Positions 14,331 to 22,823 of a stretch of DNA of 64,000 nt are shown piece after piece. The notes under the pieces were generated by a model. It was not told where the DNA came from. It saw nothing but the letters and a program-made list of their open reading frames with translations, and searched no databases. The stretch comes from Lactonifactor longoviformis DSM 17459. Its GTDB lineage: Bacteria; Bacillota; Clostridia; Lachnospirales; Lachnospiraceae. The stretch is taken from contig NZ_FQVI01000011.1 of NCBI RefSeq assembly GCF_900129135.1, positions 62,001-126,000 of the forward strand. Reading direction: 5' to 3'. The first letter of the stretch is position 1. The number at the start of each line of letters is the position of its first letter. Made by a program: the position numbers and the translations under genes.

Positions 14331-16106
14331 ATGAACGAGTTTGGTTTACGGTTTATACTCAGTAACCTGTTTCTTACGGTTATGATAGCTGCTTTTCTGG
14401 CAGTAAAAAAACTATTTCACAGACACATGCCGGCCAGCCGGCAGTATCAGCTCTGGTTCCTGTTTTTACTGCTGTTGGTTCTGCCTTTTCTTCCCGTTAA
14501 GAATTCCGGTTTTTCTGTGTATTCCTTGATATACGGACATAATGCCGCCGAAAAAGGCAGTTTTCCTGCCCCTGACACAGTTACCGTTCCAAATGGGGAT
14601 GCGCTTCTTTTAGGGGATTATGTGCTTCCGGTAAAACAATCAGATGACTTCTGTCCCGGTACCGTTCTTATAAGCCTGTGGATTCTGGGAATGGGAGTTA
14701 TGTGCTGGTACACGCTGCGCTCTAACGTAAGACTATGCCGTCTTCTCAGCGCCGCCCTTCCCATACAAAATGTCCGTGTCCGGGACATTTACCGGCAATG
14801 TGTCAGAGAAAGCCGGATAAAACGGGATATCCCGCTCTTCAGCAGTGCTTTCCTGCACTCCCCCATATCCGCAGGATTCTTTCACCCCCGGATTTATCTT
14901 CCTATTTCTCTATTATCCGATGCCGACGAGAATGACCTCCGATACATCCTGCTCCACGAACTCCAGCATCTGAAAAGAAAGGATCTTGGGATGAATCTGG
15001 TGTTATGTCTGGTCCAGATTGTATACTGGTTTCACCCTGCCGTATGGTATGCTCTCAGACGGATGCGTGATGACAGAGAACTGGCCTGCGATGCCCAGGT
15101 GCTGCAGATATTGGATGCAGGCAGCCGCAAAGAATATGGAATGACTCTGCTTAAATTTGCGGGCAGCTTATCAGGAGGCGCTTTCACTGCTGCTGCAGGC
15201 ATGGGAGGGCCAAAAAAACAGCTTGAAAAGCGTATACTGGGAATTCTCAGTTACCGCAGAGAATCACCTGCTTCTAAAGCCAAAAGCATTCTGATAATTT
15301 TTCTGACAGGAATTATGGTCTTGAGCTGTGCACCTGTCCTGTCAGCAGGTGCTTCCCCGGAACCTTATTCCGTCCCTTCTTCCCGCGTCCATAATCTGGA
15401 AGCAGATTCTTTTTTTCAGGGATATCAGGGCAGCTTTGTACTGTATGATATGAACAGGGACCGATGGGATATCTACAATAAAGAGGGAGCCGCTGCCAGA
15501 TATTCCCCGGATTCTACCTATAAAATTTATAACGCTCTGTTTGCTCTGGAAAGCGGAATCATTACCCCTGAGTCTTCCGGCCTGTCCTGGGATGGCTCTG
15601 CCTATCCCTTTGACTCCTGGAACCGGGATCAGGATTTGGATTCCGCTATGAAGAACTCGGTCAACTGGTACTTCCAGGCATTGGATGCAGCACTTTGCGC
15701 GGATAATGTGGGAAGGTATCTGGAGCAAATCAGCTACGGAAATCAGGATATATCCGGGGGCGTGACCCGATACTGGCTGGAGTCTTCCTTAAAGATATCC
15801 CCTGCCGAGCAGGTAGAACTTCTGGTTGATTTTTATAAGAACGATTTCAAATTTTCACAGAAAAACATACAGGCTGTAAAAGACTCCATATTTATCACCG
15901 CGGAAGACGGATACCGTCTGTACGGTAAGACAGGTACCGGAAATATTGAGGGAGAGAATAAAAACGGATGGTTTATAGGTTATGCAGAGACGGACAGCAA
16001 CACCTATTTCTTCGCCGCAAATCTTCAGGCTGACGCAAATGCCGACGGTTCTCATGCAGCCCAGATCAGCCTGGATATTTTAAAATCACTGGATATCCTG
16101 TCATAA
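14331..16106 (+). CDS. blaR1: BlaR1/MecR1 beta-lactam sensor-transducer
   Basis: 591 residues. Residues 1-130 hold the first membrane segments; the M56 zinc protease motif is H209-E-L-Q-H213, with the second zinc region in DDRELACDAQVL. A transmembrane helix near 320-340 leads to the extracellular penicillin-binding sensor, with S395-T-Y-K398, S443-V-N445 and K533-T-G535. Acylation by a beta-lactam should activate the cytoplasmic protease and relieve BlaI repression. All catalytic motifs are intact. GAAGGAGGG precedes the ATG. Confidence 0.95.
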   Translation: MNEFGLRFILSNLFLTVMIAAFLAVKKLFHRHMPASRQYQLWFLFLLLLVLPFLPVKNSGFSVYSLIYGHNAAEKGSFPAPDTVTVPNGDALLLGDYVLPVKQSDDFCPGTVLISLWILGMGVMCWYTLRSNVRLCRLLSAALPIQNVRVRDIYRQCVRESRIKRDIPLFSSAFLHSPISAGFFHPRIYLPISLLSDADENDLRYILLHELQHLKRKDLGMNLVLCLVQIVYWFHPAVWYALRRMRDDRELACDAQVLQILDAGSRKEYGMTLLKFAGSLSGGAFTAAAGMGGPKKQLEKRILGILSYRRESPASKAKSILIIFLTGIMVLSCAPVLSAGASPEPYSVPSSRVHNLEADSFFQGYQGSFVLYDMNRDRWDIYNKEGAAARYSPDSTYKIYNALFALESGIITPESSGLSWDGSAYPFDSWNRDQDLDSAMKNSVNWYFQALDAALCADNVGRYLEQISYGNQDISGGVTRYWLESSLKISPAEQVELLVDFYKNDFKFSQKNIQAVKDSIFITAEDGYRLYGKTGTGNIEGENKNGWFIGYAETDSNTYFFAANLQADANADGSHAAQISLDILKSLDILS

Positions 16107-16200
16107 GGTGTATATCCTGAACGCCACTCAGACACACGCCTGCTCCGGGGCGTACGCAGTTACATTCTTTAGGTTTGCATTCTATTAGGAGGTTTTAAAT

Positions 16201-16581
16201 ATGAAGAAATTACCTCAAATTACAGAGGCAGAATATGAGATTATGAAAGTTGTCTGGAAAAAGGCTCCCGTCAGCACGAACGAGATTACAGAATTTCTCG
16301 TTAAGACAACAACCTGGAGTCCCAAGACCATTCAGACGTTAATCAAACGTCTGGTAAATAAGGGTGCCCTCACCTATGAAAAGGAAGGACGTGTCTTTGT
16401 CTATACGCCCTTAGTGCGTGAGGATGAGTACCTGGAATATGAAAACAACACTTTTTTGAACCGGTATTATGATGGGAATCTCACTTCTATGATCACCAAT
16501 TTTCTGGAAAAAGAGCGCCTTTCCGGGGAAGAGATCCAAAAACTGAAAGACTTGCTGAACCGTAAGACAGACAGCAGGTAA
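16201..16581 (+). CDS. blaI: BlaI/MecI-family repressor
   Basis: 126 residues. The winged helix (AEYEIMKVVWKKAPVSTNEI, then WSPKTIQTLIKRLVNKGAL) is characteristic; the C-terminal dimerisation helices carry the region normally cleaved on induction. It lies 94 nt after blaR1 with an AGGAGG ribosome site. It should bind the palindromes at 14288 and 19577, controlling its own operon and the MecA-like PBP. Confidence 0.95.
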   Translation: MKKLPQITEAEYEIMKVVWKKAPVSTNEITEFLVKTTTWSPKTIQTLIKRLVNKGALTYEKEGRVFVYTPLVREDEYLEYENNTFLNRYYDGNLTSMITNFLEKERLSGEEIQKLKDLLNRKTDSR

Positions 16582-16652
16582 AAAAGAATTCTTGCCCTAA
16601 CAACGTTTTTTTTATTACCGTTACCCTTGTCAGCTTAGGGTAAGGAGATGAA

Positions 16653-16781
16653 ATGCTTAAACGAAATCCAAGGAAAAGTTTGGTCGTCCTCGTGAAAAGC
16701 AGCATACAGAGGCATCAACGTATATTTCTCTCTTTATATCTCTTGATAAAACAGTCCGTGTTGATTGCAGTACCAAAGTAA
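16653..16781 (+). pseudogene. Possible truncated gene start
   Basis: A 42-codon frame with a good ribosome site (AAGGAG, 5 nt before the ATG) that begins MLKRNPRKSLVV, a start style seen in FtsX-type permeases, then becomes non-descript and stops at 16779. A TTACCC/GGGTAA hairpin sits just before it. It overlaps the end of the minus-strand remnant at 16734. Most likely a fragment left in a recombination scar; it could be chance. Confidence 0.25.
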
Positions 16782-17235
16782 TCTGCCATGCGAAAAAACA
16801 GGAATACGCACTTGTAAGTCCCATTCGGGATATTGCTTTCGGAGCATAATGCTGTCGCCGGTCAAAAGTGCTGCAAACGAAATATAGTGTTCTCGTTCCA
16901 TTGGATGTTGGGTGGTAATGTAAAAATCATTTTCAACCCGCTCAACAATAAGGCATTCATTTTCGGACGCTTTTTTCGGTGGTAATAGCTTCAGCTTTTT
17001 TCCGCAACAGGTTATATTGGTGTCTGCCAATGCAGTAATTATATTTCCGCAATTAGGGCAAATATAAAAGCACATTCTTTTCATGTTTCCTCTTAAAATA
17101 TCGTTATCAACTAATTCACCGGAAAGAAATTTTTCCAAATCAACAGTAAATATTTTTGACAATTCAGGAAGTAATGAAACATCTTTTTTCTTTTCGTAAT
17201 TGATAAATCAATTTTCCAATTTTTGCATTATCCAT
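16734..17235 (-). pseudogene. Broken XRE-desulfoferrodoxin-like regulator
   Basis: The frame ending at 16734 encodes an XRE linker (SLLPELSKIFTVDLEKFLSG), a desulforedoxin-like zinc ribbon (CPNCG ... CCGKK), and a superoxide-reductase-like domain with HPMEREHYI and CNQHGL ligand motifs. Upstream the HTH is gone: from the ATG at 17235 (ribosome site GGGAGTG) the first 17 codons of a helix-turn-helix protein (DNAKIGKLIYQLRKEK) are readable, then at about 17185 the sequence jumps to DVSLLPEL in another frame. An internal deletion of roughly the recognition helices plus a frameshift therefore inactivated the gene. A shortened protein from a TTG at 17162 is conceivable but has no ribosome site. 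Confidence 0.75.
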
Positions 17236-17259
17236 TCTTTCACTCCCTCATGTATCATT

Positions 17260-17409
17260 ATAGTGTCTCAAAAGATAAAAACAATAAACGCTCCGTTGAG
17301 TTTCAAAATCGTTGTCAACGGTCCGCGTTGGAACGAACTTCTGGAACGGATTGAAAACGGAGAAAGGGCACAGCCACAAGCTACGCCGGCTCCATTTTTA
17401 CTGCTCTGA
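17260..17409 (+). pseudogene. Possible C-terminal gene fragment
   Basis: A plus-strand frame with protein-like composition (FKIVVNGPRWNELLERIENG, then ERAQPQATPAP) that ends at 17409, overlapping the stop of the convergent PBP by 12 nt. There is no ribosome site or credible start. It looks like the tail of a longer protein, perhaps from a mobile element, abutting the scar. I cannot name the parent gene. Confidence 0.3.
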
Positions 17410-19518
17410 AAAATACTGTTCTAATATGTGATTTACATGTTCCACTACACAGCCGCTCCCGCCCCTGTCCTTTACATCCTCTGTCATGTTCAGCAGCAAT
17501 AGTGGTTTCTTCTCATTGGGATCCGCCGTAAAGATTCCAAACCACCCCAGCTCTGTGCCCCCGGTATCTTCTTTGGTAGCCTTAATCTCTGCTGTGCCTG
17601 TCTTTCCTGCCAGCTCCACATCCTCTCTGTGGGCAGCATATCCTGTTCCCTCCGGCGTATTGATCACTTTTTCCATCCCCTTTTTTACCTGTTCAGCAAT
17701 TTCCGGAGTAAATGCACCGGGAATCCAGTATTCTGCCCCCGGTGTCTCTCTATACTGCAGATAAGGCTTTATCACACTGCCTTCATTTACAAAGGCTGTA
17801 TACAATGCCGCCAGATGCAGGGGATTTATCAGAATCTGCCCCTGCCCATAGCCGCTGTCTGCCAGCATTACTTCAGAGTCAATCTCTTTGCTGTTAGAAT
17901 ACTGTGATTTTCCCATAGGGATCTCAAATGGGATCTCCCGGCCAAAGCCCAGTTTATCCAAGGCCTCCTGCAGAGGTTGGGCTCCTATTCTGAGAGCCGC
18001 CTTTGCAAAATAGATATTGTCCGAACAGATTAGCGCATTTTCCAGGGTCGCTGGCTCACAGGCGTGAAGAGTTGTCACAAAATAGTTCCCCCAGCTTTTA
18101 TCTTTCTGCCAGCTTATTCCCTCACTGCCATAATCCTCATCCGGGTCAATTGCCCCTGCCGCCAGCCCAATAGCTGCCGTTATGGGCTTAAAGGAGGAGC
18201 CCGGTACCAGTGTCTGGCGATAGCGGTTAACCAGGGGCGTAGACGCATCCTCATTCAGTTCTGACCATCTTGTCTCTGAAAACCCTCTGATAAACTCATT
18301 GCTGTCAAAAGATGGTGTGCTTACAAGGGCTAAAACCTCCCCCGTATATGGATTCATAGCCACAGAGCAGCTTTTTTCCTCCCGGAACTCCTCATAAAGA
18401 CGCTGTTGAAGTTCCGCATCAATAGTCAGCTGTATATTCTTCCCGTCCTCTTTGGCAGAGAATGCCAGAGTTTCTTTTTTGTTTCCTTCTTGATCTATAA
18501 TCTCAATTTCATATCCGTCCCTGCCTTTCAGCTCTTTTTCATAGAGACCCTCAATACCGCTTCTCCCGATTACACTATTTGTCCCATACCCTTCCCCCTC
18601 ATGTTTTTCCAAATCCTCAGCAGTCACCTTCTGAACATAGCCGGTCAGATGGGACGCACTCTTATTCAGAGGGTAAACCCTTGTATCTACATCGGAAAGC
18701 ATAACCCCCGGTATTTCCAGAAGCGCATCCTGCAGCTCCTGGTTCTGCTGTGTCTCTTCCTCCGGCTCATAAGTTAAGGTATCCAGCTCTGAAATCTTCG
18801 GCAATGTGGCGATGGGCACAAAAGTATCCTCCCTCACCCATTTTGCTTCCAGCCTGCTTTGAATCGCATCTGCAGATATTCCCAAAAGCCGGGCCATTTT
18901 TTCCAGATCTCCGGCAGCATCCTCTCCCATCTTTCCCGGAACCACTCCCACTGATGTCGACATCCCCTGACCTGCCAGTACTACACCGTTTCTGTCCTGA
19001 ATCTCTCCCCTTGCTGCTTCCTGGACAGACACCCGTACCTTATCCTCCTTCTCCAGGCCGGGAAATATCACATGATCGTCCCACTGAAGAGCATACCCCT
19101 TCTCCTTCACAAAAACTGCCTCATTATCAAAGAAAAATTCTCCTGCCACTCCTTTGATAGTCTGCTGATAAGATACTGTCACCTGAGACTTGTGTTTTTT
19201 TATCTCCACAACTTCTGTGCTGACCTCAGAAGTCTCAATCCCCTCATAAATTTTCTGATTGCGCAGGATAAATGCTTCCTCTGTATATGCAGTCCGGCTC
19301 TCATCGCTTAACATGGCATACATGCCCTTATAGTCCTTCTTTTCAATACACTCCATATAGCGAACCAGCAGTTTTTCCGGCTTTTCATGAAACCCGGGAA
19401 CAGCCCACAGAAACATCCCTGCGGACACAGCTGCCGCACCACATATTCCCAGCACGATTACCGCGGCCTTCCATCTTTTTTTTCTTGTCTTTCTCTCCTT
19501 TTCTGTCCTGTTCCCCAT
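17398..19518 (-). CDS. MecA-like class B penicillin-binding protein
   Basis: 706 residues. A basic N-terminus and membrane anchor (20-42) precede an NTF2-like MecA N-terminal domain (about 48-155: KLLVRYMECIEKKDYKGMYAML), a dimerisation domain with ARGEIQDRNGVVLA, and a transpeptidase domain with S441-S-F-K444, SDN and KTGT. This matches low-affinity PBPs of the PBP2a/PBP3 type, which cross-link peptidoglycan when other PBPs are blocked by beta-lactams. It carries its own BlaI-type operator and stands beside blaR1-blaI, so inducible beta-lactam tolerance is likely. Resistance itself is not shown by sequence. Confidence 0.93.
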   Translation of the reverse strand: MGNRTEKERKTRKKRWKAAVIVLGICGAAAVSAGMFLWAVPGFHEKPEKLLVRYMECIEKKDYKGMYAMLSDESRTAYTEEAFILRNQKIYEGIETSEVSTEVVEIKKHKSQVTVSYQQTIKGVAGEFFFDNEAVFVKEKGYALQWDDHVIFPGLEKEDKVRVSVQEAARGEIQDRNGVVLAGQGMSTSVGVVPGKMGEDAAGDLEKMARLLGISADAIQSRLEAKWVREDTFVPIATLPKISELDTLTYEPEEETQQNQELQDALLEIPGVMLSDVDTRVYPLNKSASHLTGYVQKVTAEDLEKHEGEGYGTNSVIGRSGIEGLYEKELKGRDGYEIEIIDQEGNKKETLAFSAKEDGKNIQLTIDAELQQRLYEEFREEKSCSVAMNPYTGEVLALVSTPSFDSNEFIRGFSETRWSELNEDASTPLVNRYRQTLVPGSSFKPITAAIGLAAGAIDPDEDYGSEGISWQKDKSWGNYFVTTLHACEPATLENALICSDNIYFAKAALRIGAQPLQEALDKLGFGREIPFEIPMGKSQYSNSKEIDSEVMLADSGYGQGQILINPLHLAALYTAFVNEGSVIKPYLQYRETPGAEYWIPGAFTPEIAEQVKKGMEKVINTPEGTGYAAHREDVELAGKTGTAEIKATKEDTGGTELGWFGIFTADPNEKKPLLLLNMTEDVKDRGGSGCVVEHVNHILEQYFSEQ

Positions 19519-19573
19519 AACTCTGCCTCTCTTACTATTGTTTTGTACTCCCCTAATTATCTGTTACACCTAA

Positions 19574-19602
19574 ATATTACATTTGTAAGACTTAAATGTC
19601 AA
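19574..19602 (-). promoter_or_regulatory. PBP promoter with BlaI-type operator
   Basis: Minus strand TTGACA (19602-19597), 17-bp spacer, TAATAT (19579-19574). The operator TTACATTTGTAA (19577-19588) overlaps the -10 and the spacer, so bound BlaI would block polymerase directly. Confidence 0.82.
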
Positions 19603-19709
19603 GTTTTTTCCTATGTCCTATCTTGCCTTTTCTTCTCTATTCTGTATATAATATAAACTAACATCCAAAAAAGACACTACATATAATTAGATACTAAGGA
19701 GGTTTTTCT

Positions 19710-20033
19710 ATGGAAAACATGAAAAAGGTCCCGGAATGCCCTGTTGAAATAACGCTGCAGCTCATCGGAGACAAGTGGAAAGTCCTTATCATCCGGGATC
19801 TCCTCACCGGCACAAAGCGTTTCAGCGAGCTGATGCGTTCCGTAACAGGCATCACCCAAAAAGTCCTGACCAGCCATCTGCGGGCCATGGAAGCCGCCGG
19901 CCTCGTCTCCCGCAAGGTCTACCCGGAAGTCCCCCCAAAGGTAGAGTACTCTCTGACTGAAACTGGGTATAGTTTAAAGCCAATATTAGATTCCATGGTG
20001 TTGTGGGGGATGCAATATAAAAGTAAATTATAG
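19710..20033 (+). CDS. HxlR-family transcriptional regulator
   Basis: 107 residues with the family hallmarks CPVEITLQLIGDKWKVLIIRDL, RFSELMRSVTGITQKVLTSHL and a wing ending EYSLTETG. These winged-helix proteins often respond to electrophiles or redox state and usually control a neighbouring oxidoreductase. It has AAGGAGG before the ATG. The next gene rightwards is a convergent ABC cluster, so its target is not obvious here. Confidence 0.9.
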   Translation: MENMKKVPECPVEITLQLIGDKWKVLIIRDLLTGTKRFSELMRSVTGITQKVLTSHLRAMEAAGLVSRKVYPEVPPKVEYSLTETGYSLKPILDSMVLWGMQYKSKL

Positions 20034-20041
20034 TTTTGTGT

Positions 20042-20194
20042 ATGTGAAGTTCGGGGTTATGTAGTCGGCGAGCGAGGCGTTGCAGACGGACGGATATAGA
20101 AGGGAGCACCGGGGAGACAAGGCCAGGGGCCGGGGGATAAGGGCAGGTCAGCTCGAGGCTCCCTTCTATATCCTGGCAGAGACTCACTTCACAT
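20042..20194. repeat. Large palindromic noncoding element
   Basis: A 375-bp gap (20034-20408) holds a striking nested inverted repeat. Outer arms ATGTGAAGT (20042-20050) and ACTTCACAT (20186-20194) enclose a perfect 16-bp stem GGATATAGAAGGGAGC (20092-20107) with its complement (20158-20173). The 50-nt apical loop is very purine/G-rich. There are no T-runs and no reading frame with a ribosome site. It could be a structured RNA or a non-autonomous repeat. The remainder of the gap (20195-20408) shows nothing I recognise. Confidence 0.6.
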
Positions 20195-20408
20195 TCACGG
20201 AAAACGGGTGGGGAAGGTCGAGAGTGGTACACTTTTCCTCTTGTTCCGCACTATTGTCCGCTTGATGTTTTGGATAAACTGCCAAAAACCTCCCTCATCC
20301 TGGAACTTTCCTATACTCAGGTGAGAGGAATCTTGCGACGGAGGTGTCCCCGGAACTTAAGCCTTTCTCCCGTCCGAACCAGACAGCCCGCTGCCGCGGG
20401 ATTCACCG

Positions 20409-21023
20409 TCACCGTCCCCCCTGCTCCCTCAGATCAATACACCTGGTGCATACCTTCTTTGCAAGGGCCTTGTTGTGTGTCACCATTAAAAGCCCTATAT
20501 TCCTCTCCTGCACTTCCTTTACCATCAGATTCCATATCTGGGCCTGTGTAATCACATCCAGCATAGTACTCATTTCGTCCGCCAGCAGGAAGTGGGTTCC
20601 CTGAAACAGAGATCTGGCCACACAGAATCTCTGGAGTTCCCCTCCGGACAGCTCCCTGGGATATCTCCCCAGCCATTCCTTCTCGATGCCCAGAGCCTCC
20701 ATCACTTCCTCCCGGAACATACCGGATTCCTCCAGTACTTTTTTCATCTTCCACCTTGGATTAATTGCCTTTTCCGGATGCTGGTAAATCAGCTGTACCG
20801 GGCTGATCCCCTTTTTTTCCAGTGGTTTCCCGTCCAGAAGAATTTCTCCGGAAGCTGGTTTCAAATATCCCCCCATCAGCCGAAGAAGGGTACTTTTCCC
20901 ATAGCCGCTGGGGCCAATCAATCCCACACGCTCCCCTTCTTCTACCGTCACAGTCACCTCCCTCAAAATCCACGGAGAACGCTCATTATACCGGAAGCTG
21001 ACATTTTTTGCCTCAAGTCGCAT
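20409..21023 (-). CDS. Peptide/nickel-type ABC transporter ATPase (second)
   Basis: 204 residues, one ABC domain: Walker A GPSGYGKST, Q-loop LIYQHPEKAINP, signature LSGGELQR, Walker B LLADEMS, and a switch His in MVTHN. The QHPEKAINPRW segment is typical of the OppF/DppF/NikE half. It is shorter than usual DppF (about 320) because the C-terminal oligopeptide extension is missing. It overlaps the preceding ATPase gene by 11 nt, so translation is coupled. Confidence 0.9.
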   Translation of the reverse strand: MRLEAKNVSFRYNERSPWILREVTVTVEEGERVGLIGPSGYGKSTLLRLMGGYLKPASGEILLDGKPLEKKGISPVQLIYQHPEKAINPRWKMKKVLEESGMFREEVMEALGIEKEWLGRYPRELSGGELQRFCVARSLFQGTHFLLADEMSTMLDVITQAQIWNLMVKEVQERNIGLLMVTHNKALAKKVCTRCIDLREQGGR

Positions 21024-21963
21024 GGATACACCTCACTGTTCCCCCACGCAATTCCTGCATGGGTATTGGTTTTTCACATTCCTCTGTACGGTTTGGACAT
21101 CTGGGCGCGAATAAGCACCCTTTCGGCAGTGCCTTCGCATATGGCTGAAATCCAGGGATGGGGACGAAACCGTTCTGGGGCAGTGCCCTCCACAGAGCCT
21201 TTGAATAAGGATGCCGGAGAGCCTCCGGGCCTTCTCTAAAGTCTTTTGATGGGGCAATCTCAACCGTCGTCCCCGCGTAGAAGACAGCTACACGGTCTGC
21301 TACATGGAATGCCAAATCGATGTCATGGGTAATCAAAATCACTGCTTTGCCTTCGTCTGCCATTTCCCGGAAACAGGTTAATGCCTCCACTGCCATCTCC
21401 AGATCTAGTCCCGGGGTAGGTTCATCAGCGATAATCAGATCTGCACCGCTGATCAGTGCCGTAGAAACCAGAACTCTTCTGGCCATGCCTCCTGACAGCT
21501 GAAAGGGATAGAGCCGTTCCACGTGTTCTTCCAGATGCAGCCTGGAGAATACCTCTTTTTGTTCCTTTCGCTTTCTCTGGTCCGGCTTTTCCCCCAGTAC
21601 CTGTGTTCCGACTCTCATAGAGGGATCCAGATAGGCCACTGACTGAGGCACCAGTGCGATTTCTTTTCCTCTCAGCTGCTCCTTCTCTTTCTGTATCAAA
21701 GGCATTCCTTTATAATACATCTCTCCTGTTGTGGCGGCATTTTCCGGCAGCAGTCCCATCACTGCATGGGCCAGCAGACTTTTCCCCGATCCGCTGGAGC
21801 CTGCTACCGCCACAATTTCTCCCTGTTTCACATCTATGTTCAGGTTTGATATTACCTTCAGATCATACTGCTCAAGCCCCGTATCATACATACGAAAGGA
21901 CACGGAAAGATCTTTAACCTCCAAAAGAGGATGTACATACTCTTCCTTTGTTTTCTTCTCCAT
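21013..21963 (-). CDS. Peptide/nickel-type ABC transporter ATPase (first)
   Basis: 316 residues, OppD/DppD/NikD type: Walker A GSSGSGKS, Q-loop LVPQSVAYLDPSM, signature LSGGMARR, Walker B LIIADEPT, and the C-terminal oligopeptide-transporter domain with GCLFAPRCPNRTEEC, whose Cys residues in many members bind an Fe-S cluster or metal. It powers the importer formed with the two permeases upstream in the operon. Confidence 0.93.
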   Translation of the reverse strand: MEKKTKEEYVHPLLEVKDLSVSFRMYDTGLEQYDLKVISNLNIDVKQGEIVAVAGSSGSGKSLLAHAVMGLLPENAATTGEMYYKGMPLIQKEKEQLRGKEIALVPQSVAYLDPSMRVGTQVLGEKPDQRKRKEQKEVFSRLHLEEHVERLYPFQLSGGMARRVLVSTALISGADLIIADEPTPGLDLEMAVEALTCFREMADEGKAVILITHDIDLAFHVADRVAVFYAGTTVEIAPSKDFREGPEALRHPYSKALWRALPQNGFVPIPGFQPYAKALPKGCLFAPRCPNRTEECEKPIPMQELRGGTVRCIHAT

Positions 21964-21974
21964 TCCTCTGCCTC

Positions 21975-22823
21975 CTATTCATGTGCACTGTAGGGATCTA
22001 CAATTTTTTTCAGGTTCTCTCCCAAACGGTCAAAGAGCAAAACCACGATAACCAGCATCAGACCCGGGAAAAAAGCCAGCCACCACATACCTGTAGAAAG
22101 GTATTTCATAGATTCCGACAGAATAATTCCTATGGCCGGCTGCTCCGGCGACAGTCCGAATCCCAAAAAGGTCAGGGAAGACTCATGCATAATAGCATGA
22201 GGAAACATCAGAATCAGCCCGATGAGGAACTGAGGAATCATGTGAGGAAGAATATGGTGTATGGTTATCCACCTGCTGTTATGACCCAGCCTTCTGGACA
22301 CCTCAATGTATTGCTGGGAACGAATCTGCAGCACCTCGCTTCTGATAAGACGGGCCAGTCCGGTCCAATGAGTCACAGCCACCCCGATCAGTACTCCCCT
22401 CAGTCCTTTTCCGCAGGCAAAGGATATTAATATGAGCAGTACGGTATGGGGTATCCCCATAACCAAATCGATCAGCCAGTTGATAAAATGATCCAGTCTG
22501 GAGGATCCAGTAGCTGCGGCCACCCCTACAAACAATGCGATAACCGCACTTACTGAGGAGGCCACTGTGCCCACCACAATGCTGATGGACAGCCCCTTTA
22601 TGGTTCGCACCAGCATATCTCTTCCCAACAGATCGGTGCCAAAAGGATGCTCCCAGGAGGGCTTTAAGCCTTTTTGGGAAAAATCTGCCTGTATCAGTTC
22701 ATCAGACATGATAGTTCCTGCCAGGTAGATGCCGAAAAGAAAGGCAAAAATAAGTATCAGGGTCAGTATAGTTCTGGTTCTCCTGTTTACTGAAAACCTT
22801 CCGGTCCTACTCTTCATGTTCAT
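21975..22823 (-). CDS. Peptide/nickel-type ABC transporter permease (DppC/NikC)
   Basis: 282 residues with an N-terminal helix (RTILTLILIFAFLFGIYLA), the family motif HPFGTDLLGRDMLVR, and about six transmembrane segments. The EAA-like loop is around VLQIRSQQYIEVSRRLGHN. It overlaps the upstream permease by 17 nt, indicating coupled translation. Confidence 0.93.
   Translation of the reverse strand: MNMKSRTGRFSVNRRTRTILTLILIFAFLFGIYLAGTIMSDELIQADFSQKGLKPSWEHPFGTDLLGRDMLVRTIKGLSISIVVGTVASSVSAVIALFVGVAAATGSSRLDHFINWLIDLVMGIPHTVLLILISFACGKGLRGVLIGVAVTHWTGLARLIRSEVLQIRSQQYIEVSRRLGHNSRWITIHHILPHMIPQFLIGLILMFPHAIMHESSLTFLGFGLSPEQPAIGIILSESMKYLSTGMWWLAFFPGLMLVIVVLLFDRLGENLKKIVDPYSAHE

Noticed and set aside
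20270-20604. Overlapping plus-strand frames before and over the ATPase gene at 20409
   Set aside because: They run into the coding strand of a well-defined ABC ATPase and have no ribosome site; composition is not protein-like.
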